In this document: positions 1-6,217 of the stretch, one piece after another
Layout of the letters: the number at the start of each line of letters is the position of its first letter
Position numbering within the stretch: position 1 is the first letter of the stretch
Assembly (NCBI GenBank): GCA_964627855.1
Contig: CAZVLE010000108.1
Coordinates: 1-25,520 of the forward strand
Length of the DNA stretch: 25,520 nt
Direction of reading: 5' to 3'
DNA from: CAZVLE01 sp964627855
Lineage (GTDB): Bacteria; Bacillota; Dethiobacteria; DTU022
Made by a program: the position numbers and the translations under genes
The notes under the pieces: generated by a model
What the model saw: only the letters and a program-made list of their open reading frames with translations
What the model was told of the DNA's origin: nothing
Databases searched by the model: none

Positions 1-2
1 TG

Positions 3-1163
3 GGGCGGGCGATGTCAGAAGGTAAGACCGCTGTTATGTCTTATACCCGCCCTAACGGAGAAAAGCTGGTAACCGCTTTCAACCCCATTCCCCATACCCC
101 GGGCTGGAGCCTGGGGGTAGCAATGTATGAGGAAGAGTTGCTGGGCAGGGCAAATGATCTGATGCAGCATATCGTTGCCACCATGGTTGGGATCATTCTG
201 GCAGTGTTGCTGATGGTTTACTATCTCTCCAAACGGATCTCTGAGCCAATTATTATGCTTAAAAATGGGGTTAAAACGGTCAGCGCGGGCGATCTTGATC
301 ATATCCTTGATATTAAAACCGGTGATGAAATCGAAGAGCTGGCCCGGGCTTTTAACAAAATGACAGAAGACTTGAAAGAATATATCAGCAATCTGCAGAA
401 AACAACTGCCGAGAAAGAGCGAATCGAGAGTGAACTGCAGGTGGCAAATAAGATTCAGTCCAGTATGCTGCCGCGCTCTTTTCCCCCTTATCCGGATATT
501 GAAAATCTTGACCTATACGCCATGATGGAACCGGCAAGGGAAGTGGGCGGTGATTTTTATGACTTCTTCCCGCTCGATGCTCACCGTTTCTGCTTCAGTG
601 TTGGCGATGTTTCAGGCAAGGGGATTCCTGCTGCACTGTTTATGGTGATCACGAGGACCATATTGAAGAACCAGGCCATGCAGGGCAGTTCCCTGGATGA
701 TACCTTTTACAGAGCCAACAATCTGCTTTGTTCGGATAATGTGGAAGATATGTTTGTTACAGTATTCATGGGTATCCTCAATACTCAAAACGGTGAAGTT
801 GAATATGTTTGCGCCGGACACAATCCCCCCCTGATCTCCAGGCAGGGTGGAGAGTACCGATTTCTAGAAGTCAAACGAAACCTGGTCCTCGGTGGTATGG
901 AAAATTATCCCTACCAGTTGCAGCGCCTGACCTTGCAGCCTGGCGATGTGATCTTTCTCTACACAGACGGGGTTAATGAAGCGATGAATGACAGCGGAAA
1001 GCTATTCGGCGATGAGCGGATGCTAGCCGCCTTAAACCGAAGCAGTGATGACGAAGTCCGTATGATCATTAAAAAGGTTAAAGATAATATTGCAGCCTAT
1101 GTCGGGGAGACACCTGCTTCGGATGACCTGACCATGCTGGCGTTAACGCTGACAAAAAGGTAA
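3..1163 (+). CDS. HAMP-domain PP2C (SpoIIE-type) serine phosphatase, 5' end missing
   Basis: Signal-transduction protein that probably dephosphorylates a serine/threonine-phosphorylated partner such as an anti-anti-sigma (STAS) protein. The frame is open to the window edge. The first visible residues (up to about GWSLGVAMYEEELL) look like the end of an extracellular Cache-type sensor, so the ATG at 12 is probably internal. Next come one membrane helix (near MVGIILAVLLMVYYL), a HAMP domain (SKRISEPIIMLK to FNKMTEDL), a short coiled coil, and a PP2C_SIG domain. The metal-binding motifs GGDFYD, GDVSGKG, TDGVNEA and SDD are all present, so the phosphatase looks active. It is convergent with the ABC ATPase gene, with only 22 bases between them and no clear terminator. 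The signal and partner are unknown. Confidence 0.93.
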   Translation, partial: GRAMSEGKTAVMSYTRPNGEKLVTAFNPIPHTPGWSLGVAMYEEELLGRANDLMQHIVATMVGIILAVLLMVYYLSKRISEPIIMLKNGVKTVSAGDLDHILDIKTGDEIEELARAFNKMTEDLKEYISNLQKTTAEKERIESELQVANKIQSSMLPRSFPPYPDIENLDLYAMMEPAREVGGDFYDFFPLDAHRFCFSVGDVSGKGIPAALFMVITRTILKNQAMQGSSLDDTFYRANNLLCSDNVEDMFVTVFMGILNTQNGEVEYVCAGHNPPLISRQGGEYRFLEVKRNLVLGGMENYPYQLQRLTLQPGDVIFLYTDGVNEAMNDSGKLFGDERMLAALNRSSDDEVRMIIKKVKDNIAAYVGETPASDDLTMLALTLTKR

Positions 1164-1185
1164 TAGTACTGGTATGATTAGCATT

Positions 1186-2274
1186 TTATGACGTATTTTT
1201 AACAATCATTGACAGTCTTGTCCCCACGCTTCCCTCAGACAGTTCTTCTACCAGAAATTGCTCAGCCAGCCCGGCGATGATCGCCTTGCTGATCTGATCC
1301 GCTCCGGAGCCGGAATCGAGCGGGCTGATCAACCGCTGCCGGTCAGAAGTGAGGGAGATTCTCAGGATACCTTGTTTTTCCTCGTAATCAAGGGCAATAG
1401 TAAAAGGTGGCTGATAAAGCAGGATCAGCTCTTCAGTGAGGAGCAAGATATTATGGGTAGCTTTCGGTGAAAAATATTTCTCGGCAAACATTTTAATCTC
1501 GCCGTTCATCCCGTAGAAGTCAAAGTTTTTATCAGTGACAGTATAGCTGTAGCTGCGGATCCGGTTGATAAAGATTTTGGTTTTAATTTTTTGCGGCGTG
1601 CCGAAAATTTGTTCTGGCGGGCCTTCCTCATAAATCAAACCTTCATCCATGTAAAAGACCCTCGTTGAAATATTGCGGGCAAATTCCATTTCATGAGTTA
1701 CAATGACCATGGTCATTCCTTCCCGGGCCAGGCGGCGGATTACTGCTAACACTTCGCTCACCATCGTCGGATCAAGAGCAGATGTTGGTTCGTCAAATAA
1801 AAGCACTTCTGGCTCCATGGCTAAACAGCGTGCGATGGCGACTCTTTGTTTTTGGCCACCGGAGAGTTCATCGGGGAAGCTGTTTGTTTTTTCGGCCAGG
1901 CCAACCAGTCGCAGCAATTCCAGCGCTTTCTCTTCCGCTTCTTTCTTAGTTCTGTTAAGCAGTTTGCGCGGCCCGATAGTCAGGTTGCCCAGCACCGTTA
2001 AATGATCGTAGAGGTTGAAAGATTGGAAAACCATGCCCATTTTACGGCGCAGACGTGGCACATCAACACCGGGAGTTAAAATATTGATGTCTTCGATCTC
2101 AATGCTACCACCGTTTGGCTGTTCCAACAGGTTGAGGCAGCGCAAAAGCGTGCTTTTGCCGGTTCCGGAAGGGCCGATAATGGAGATTATTTCACCTTTG
2201 CTGATTACACAATTAATATCTTTTAGTACTTCCACGGCGCCAAAACTTTTTACTAATCCGTTGACTGTGATCAT
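1186..2274 (-). CDS. Polar amino acid ABC transporter ATPase with C-terminal HATPase-like extension
   Basis: ATP-hydrolysing subunit of an amino acid importer (GlnQ/HisP family). Visible motifs are Walker A GPSGTGKST (34-42), Q-loop Gln84, signature LSGGQKQR (137-144), Walker B LLFDEP (158-163) and H-loop His194. Family members are usually about 240 residues; this one has 362. Residues about 239-362 form an extra domain. Its layout (a helix ending TEELILL, strands, then SPLDSGSGADQ, IIAGLAEQF and a final GTRLSMIV strand) resembles the RsbW/HATPase_c_2 fold, but the N-box asparagine is missing. The start lies one base after the stop of the upstream permease gene. The nearest Shine-Dalgarno-like stretch is distant, which suggests translational coupling. 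The ATPase call is firm; the extension is my inference. Confidence 0.95.
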   Translation of the reverse strand: MITVNGLVKSFGAVEVLKDINCVISKGEIISIIGPSGTGKSTLLRCLNLLEQPNGGSIEIEDINILTPGVDVPRLRRKMGMVFQSFNLYDHLTVLGNLTIGPRKLLNRTKKEAEEKALELLRLVGLAEKTNSFPDELSGGQKQRVAIARCLAMEPEVLLFDEPTSALDPTMVSEVLAVIRRLAREGMTMVIVTHEMEFARNISTRVFYMDEGLIYEEGPPEQIFGTPQKIKTKIFINRIRSYSYTVTDKNFDFYGMNGEIKMFAEKYFSPKATHNILLLTEELILLYQPPFTIALDYEEKQGILRISLTSDRQRLISPLDSGSGADQISKAIIAGLAEQFLVEELSEGSVGTRLSMIVKNTS

Positions 2275-2275
2275 C

Positions 2276-4585
2276 TTATTTTACGACCATTCCTTTCCTC
2301 TCGGCTTTATCGCGCTTGAGCCGACTGATATTGCTCTTTTCCCGCTGAGCCCGGGCATCAGTTTTGAAAGAAAGGTAATCGAGAAATAGCCCCAGCAGCC
2401 AGGAAATAAGAAAGTAGAGCAGGGCAACCATAACCAGGGGGAAGAACGCGTCGAAGGTTCGGCTGCGAATAATGTCACCTGCTTTAGTCAGATCCTGAAC
2501 AGCGATATAACCAACTACTGATGTCATTTTTACCATTGATATGAATTCGCCCTTATAAACGGGCAGTACCCGGTTAATGGCCTGGGGCATAATGATATAG
2601 ATAAAGGTTTGCAGTTTACTAAATCCCCCGGCAATACCGGCTTCATGTTGTCCCCTGTCGATACTTAAGATTGAACTGCGAAACATTTCAGAAACATAAG
2701 CAGCGAAATTCATGCCGAAAGCAACCACGGCAACAAGAACAGGTTTGATGTTGATCGAAGCAAAGATAACATAGAAGATCAGCATAAGCAGCACTAAAGC
2801 AGGAATACCGCGCAAGATCGAGATAAAGACGCGGGCAGGTAAATTGAGCAGCCTAATTTTTGACATCCGCATAAAACAGATTGCTGCGCCAAGTACTGTT
2901 CCAAAGAGGCAGGATAAAATGGCTATAAGGGCTGTGGTTTTCAGGCCATCAAAAATAAGCAGGTAGCGGCTTTCATGAATCAGGTTGCGATAGAAACTAT
3001 CGATAAAAGATGAAGCTATAGTTGGTCTTTCCTGACTCTCCTCAGCTGCGGACTCTTCGTTATATGCGGCCAGGTTGCTTCTCAGGGTCAGGACCGCGGT
3101 TTTAAAGGTGCTGTAACTGTCAGAGAAATCGATCTGCATGCTACGTTCCTCGGTGATAGCGATACCGTCGGCAATTATATCTACTTTTCCCGATGCCAGG
3201 GCAGGTACCAGGGCTGAAAACTCCATTGTTATTATTTCAAGATTAATTTGCTCCGCAGCAGCAAACCGGGAAATCAATTCCACATCATAACCAACGTAGC
3301 GCCCGTCCATGTAGGCGACATAGGGCAGGTCGGCAACGGCTACCCCAAGGGTTGCTTTTTCGCTGAATTTACTGAAATCAAATTCCGGCATTTTCGCTTC
3401 TTCCGGATTGTTGATAAACCAGCGTTCCTCTAATGTGGCTAGTGTGCCGTCAGTTTTTGCTGCAGCCAGAAAAGTGTTAAAGCGCTCACGCAGCTCAGGG
3501 TTTTGTTTGTTAAAACCAATTCCAAGCGGCAGATCAAGGGCATCTTCGCTTAAGATACCCAGGTCGGGATTATTGTTCATTACCACGCGGGCTGAAAAAA
3601 GATCAAAAAAGGCTGCATCTATCTTATCGCTTTTTAGGGCAACAATCATGTCGGTAGTGGTGTTGTAGCGGAACAACTCGGCGCTTGGAAAATTGTCCTG
3701 AACAAACTGGTCGTGCACCGTACCTGAGTAGACGCCAATTCTTTTATCGGCCAGATCTTCTAAGTTGGTCATATTCAGCCCGGAGTCACCGGCCGGTTTT
3801 TTTACTGTCAATACCTGTTTGTTGGCAAAGTATGGATCACTAAAATCGACAGATAACCTGCGTTCATCAGTTGCAGACATGCCGGTTACGATCAAATCGA
3901 TTTTTCCCGATTGCAGGGCGGGGATGAGCGCAGAAAAATTCATGTCCAATATTTCAACCTGTCTATCGAGGGCGATGGCAATCTGATAAGCAATTTCGGC
4001 GTCAAGACCGGTAAAGTTGCCGCTCGCATCAAGAAAGCTGGTTGGTTCGCGCGTGGCATTTACACCGATGCGGAGCGGCTCACCTTCGTTCGGCAGGTCG
4101 TATTGTATTTCTTCATACGGAGAATAGTCAGTTTTAAACCATCTGGCTATAATCTGATCGAGTTCCCCGGAACTTTTCAAGTCGGCAATAACCGCATTGA
4201 CTGCAGCGAGCATCTCGCTGTCTCCTTTACGGATGGCAATACAGGTATCCTCGTAATTGACAGCCTCGGGCAGCAAGTATAGGTTCGGGTTATAGCGGGT
4301 GATGCTAAAAGCCGTAGGATAGCCGATTAAAACTGCTTCGAGCTGTCCGGCCTGCAGGGCTGTAACTGCGTCCATTGTATCGTCAAAACTTTTTATGTCG
4401 GCTTTTGGAAAGTGCTGCAGGGCCAGTTGTTCGCCGGTGGAGCCGGTTAATACTCCAATTCGTGCATATTCAAGGGCTTCAAAAGAATCAAAGGTTTGTT
4501 CTGCCGATTTTTCTGCACAACCAGTTAGAATAATGGCCACAAGAAAGACAATAATAAGTAGAATGCGCTTTAAGAACGGTTTCAT
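2276..4585 (-). CDS. Fused amino acid-binding receptor and ABC permease (SBP_bac_3 x2-equivalent + HisM-type)
   Basis: Receptor and membrane channel of a polar amino acid importer in one 769-residue chain. A lipoprotein-type signal ends in LTGC (Cys23). Residues about 41-152 match only the second lobe of an SBP_bac_3 domain. Residues about 170-392 are a complete SBP_bac_3. Residues about 408-503 match only the first lobe (FSALVPALASGKVDII repeats FSALIPALQSGKIDLI of the complete copy). After a Glu-rich linker, about 535-745 is a HisM/GlnP-type permease with an EAA loop (GQHEAGIAGG, IMPQAINRVLP). Receptor-permease fusions such as lactococcal GlnP are known, but the half-full-half order is odd. 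The ATPase gene follows after one base. An extended -10 promoter lies upstream. The substrate cannot be told from the sequence. Confidence 0.95.
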   Translation of the reverse strand: MKPFLKRILLIIVFLVAIILTGCAEKSAEQTFDSFEALEYARIGVLTGSTGEQLALQHFPKADIKSFDDTMDAVTALQAGQLEAVLIGYPTAFSITRYNPNLYLLPEAVNYEDTCIAIRKGDSEMLAAVNAVIADLKSSGELDQIIARWFKTDYSPYEEIQYDLPNEGEPLRIGVNATREPTSFLDASGNFTGLDAEIAYQIAIALDRQVEILDMNFSALIPALQSGKIDLIVTGMSATDERRLSVDFSDPYFANKQVLTVKKPAGDSGLNMTNLEDLADKRIGVYSGTVHDQFVQDNFPSAELFRYNTTTDMIVALKSDKIDAAFFDLFSARVVMNNNPDLGILSEDALDLPLGIGFNKQNPELRERFNTFLAAAKTDGTLATLEERWFINNPEEAKMPEFDFSKFSEKATLGVAVADLPYVAYMDGRYVGYDVELISRFAAAEQINLEIITMEFSALVPALASGKVDIIADGIAITEERSMQIDFSDSYSTFKTAVLTLRSNLAAYNEESAAEESQERPTIASSFIDSFYRNLIHESRYLLIFDGLKTTALIAILSCLFGTVLGAAICFMRMSKIRLLNLPARVFISILRGIPALVLLMLIFYVIFASINIKPVLVAVVAFGMNFAAYVSEMFRSSILSIDRGQHEAGIAGGFSKLQTFIYIIMPQAINRVLPVYKGEFISMVKMTSVVGYIAVQDLTKAGDIIRSRTFDAFFPLVMVALLYFLISWLLGLFLDYLSFKTDARAQREKSNISRLKRDKAERKGMVVK

Positions 4586-4636
4586 TTAGCTCTGTCCTGC
4601 CTTTTTTACATTTGGTTTGAAACCTGACATTAGTTA

Positions 4637-4645
4637 ATTATAGCA
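4637..4645 (-). promoter_or_regulatory. Extended -10 promoter element for the ABC importer operon
   Basis: On the minus strand the sequence reads TGCTATAAT, a TGn extended -10 with a perfect TATAAT, about 52 bases before the ATG at 4585. No good -35 hexamer stands at 16-18 bases, which is usual for extended -10 promoters. A purine stretch AAGGCAGGA lies 10-15 bases before the start codon as a possible ribosome binding site. Confidence 0.55.
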
Positions 4646-4680
4646 CTGCCTATCTGGTCAGGCTATTGTGGTGATCTTAC

Positions 4681-4716
4681 CGTTCCGGTAAAGTAATAAA
4701 CAGCTTATCCGGAACG
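4681..4716. repeat. Inverted repeat in the gap before the ABC operon
   Basis: Perfect 8-base arms CGTTCCGG (4681-4688) and CCGGAACG (4709-4716) are separated by 20 AT-rich bases. The repeat lies just after the stop of the GG-leader gene (4741, minus strand) and upstream of the ABC promoter. Transcribed from the minus strand it would form a hairpin, but no U-rich tail follows, so it could be a weak terminator, an mRNA 3' hairpin or an operator. Confidence 0.4.
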
Positions 4717-4740
4717 TGGTCAGATTTTATTCAGACCCAC

Positions 4741-5097
4741 CTAACGAACAATAGTCTCAATCTTGCCGCCGTTTTTCATACATTCGCTAAACCAGAGGTG
4801 TTCATATGCCTTGTTGATTAGACTATCCGGATTACCCGGCCCAACTTGCCAGCCACAGTGAGTGCAGCGGTAGTAAACATAGACACTAACACCGAAGGAT
4901 CCCGGGTTACGGCCACCGCTTACTGTATCCAGGCTTTCTTCCGCTAGTTTTTCAGCACCTTCTGGAATTGCTGCTTGCAACGCTTCCTTCATCACCTGAT
5001 CCTGCTCCTCTTTAGTATCAGCATCCCAAAATTTAGCACGCAACTCTTCCGAAGTTTTTAGATCTTCAAAGATTTCTTCTACCCTTAATCTATCCAT
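4741..5097 (-). CDS. Small protein with Nif11/RiPP-like double-glycine leader and Cys-rich C-terminus
   Basis: A 118-residue protein of unknown role. Residues 1-62 are acidic and helical and end in EESLDTVSGG (GG at 61-62), like leaders of Nif11-type and other double-glycine peptides cleaved by C39-type peptidases. Residues 63-118 would be the released part and contain CTHCGW (Cys78, Cys81), His100 and Cys106, which could also be a zinc knuckle. A strong GAGGAGG site lies 7 bases before the ATG, so it is a real gene. No lanthionine synthetase, YcaO, C39 transporter or other tailoring enzyme is in the window; the nearest protease is the M3-like lipoprotein just upstream. The leader likeness is by eye. 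The alternative is a small zinc-binding protein with a coincidental GG. Confidence 0.75.
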   Translation of the reverse strand: MDRLRVEEIFEDLKTSEELRAKFWDADTKEEQDQVMKEALQAAIPEGAEKLAEESLDTVSGGRNPGSFGVSVYVYYRCTHCGWQVGPGNPDSLINKAYEHLWFSECMKNGGKIETIVR

Positions 5098-5134
5098 CTT
5101 TTCGCCTCCTCAAAATATAATTCTTGGGTAACTG

Positions 5135-5146
5135 CCACAGTTGTGG
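5135..5146. repeat. Short palindrome upstream of the GG-leader gene
   Basis: CCACAGTTGTGG has 5-base arms around a 2-base centre and lies 38 bases upstream of the start at 5097, where a promoter or operator is expected. A loose AT-rich stretch (TTATATTTT on the minus strand) sits between it and the ribosome binding site. It may be an operator, but the match is short. Confidence 0.25.
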
Positions 5147-5207
5147 ATCCTTTACCCGCCCGATTCTAAAACAGTTAAGCCGTATCTCTTTTTAGTGCCT
5201 GAGGTTG

Positions 5208-5249
5208 AGCCAGCCCTGCCAGTCTAGTGTTTTAACACAGATGCTGGCT
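5208..5249. repeat. Inverted repeat downstream of the M3-like peptidase gene
   Basis: Arms AGCCAGC (5208-5214) and GCTGGCT (5243-5249) flank a 28-base interior that itself contains a small GTGTT/AACAC repeat. It begins 20-25 bases past the end of the M3-like gene on the minus strand. It may be a transcript 3' end, but no U-tract follows. Confidence 0.3.
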
Positions 5250-5269
5250 AAACGAGCCTGATTAAATTC

Positions 5270-6192
5270 CTACTTCAGGCCGCGCTGCCTGAGCAGGGGC
5301 TCCAGGACTGGCTTTCGTCCACGTAAAGCCAGATACATGGCCAATGTATCACGGGTCTCCCTTTTTCAAGAATTTCCTTGCGGAATCTTTCTGCAGTATC
5401 CGGATCAAAAAGGTCGCCTGTTTCGACAAAAGCTTCAAAAGCATCGGCATCAAGCACTCCGGACCAGAGGTAACTGTAGTAGGCAGCTGAATAGCTCCAG
5501 TTAAAGATATGCTGAAAATGGGTGCTGCCGTGACGAAAATAAATGCTCTCGGGCATCCCGAAGCGGGCGAGCAGCTCGATAGTTTTAAAACCCTGGTTAA
5601 ATTGATTGGCTGCTTCTATTTTTGCAATTAAGGCGTCGGGGATTACCTCACAAGTTTCGTAGTGTCTGGCAAAGTTTTTCAGCACTTCAGGATGCCCAGC
5701 CCAGTTTTCCATGATCTGGGAAGGCAGTTCGAGGAAATCCTGCGGGGTAGCTGTGCCGGATAGCAGCGGAAAGCGCGTTTTTGAGTGTAAAACGTGCAGG
5801 GCGTGACCAAACTCGTGACAGAGAGTGGGCACCTCCTCGTAGCTTAAAAGGGCTGGAGTACCTTGCGGAGGATTGCAGAAATTACAGGAGATCAGCAGGA
5901 TGGGATGGATAAAAGTACCTGTCTGATTGATATACTGGGGCCGGAAGTATTTCATTGAAGCTCCACCCTCTTTGCCGGGCCTGGAGTGAAGATCAAGATA
6001 GATGATGCCTAAGTAGGAGCCATCTGCCCCGGTTACCTGGGAGGGTATCCCAAAGGGTGTATTGAAAGGCGCTAACAGGGGATTGTCAAAAGAGGAATCC
6101 TCGTTGACCGGTTCTATCAAGGCGGGCGCCGGAGCACAGCCGTTGATGCCAAGACAGATGATTAGACTTAGGGTGATGATGATTGGACGCAT
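5270..6192 (-). pseudogene. Half-size M3-family metallopeptidase lipoprotein with a 3' frameshift
   Basis: Resembles the catalytic half of M3 oligopeptidases (oligopeptidase A / peptidyl-dipeptidase Dcp). I start it at the ATG at 6192, which gives a lipoprotein-like signal ending INGC (Cys19). Zinc motif HEFGH is at 126-130 with the third ligand Glu155 in FLELPSQ, 25 residues later as in the family. FQHIF...YSAAYYSYLW carries the His and Tyr expected for catalysis. Family members are about 600-700 residues; the roughly 350-residue N-terminal helical part is absent. After EILEKG the frame gives an atypical tail and stops at 5275. Moving to the frame one base away near 5358-5366 gives the expected TRDTLAMYLALRGRKPVLEP and stops at 5270. 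This is a one-base loss beside short A/G runs: real decay or a read error. It begins 25 bases after the SulP stop. Confidence 0.75.
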
Positions 6193-6217
6193 CCTTCTAT
6201 CAACTCGCTGCAAAATT

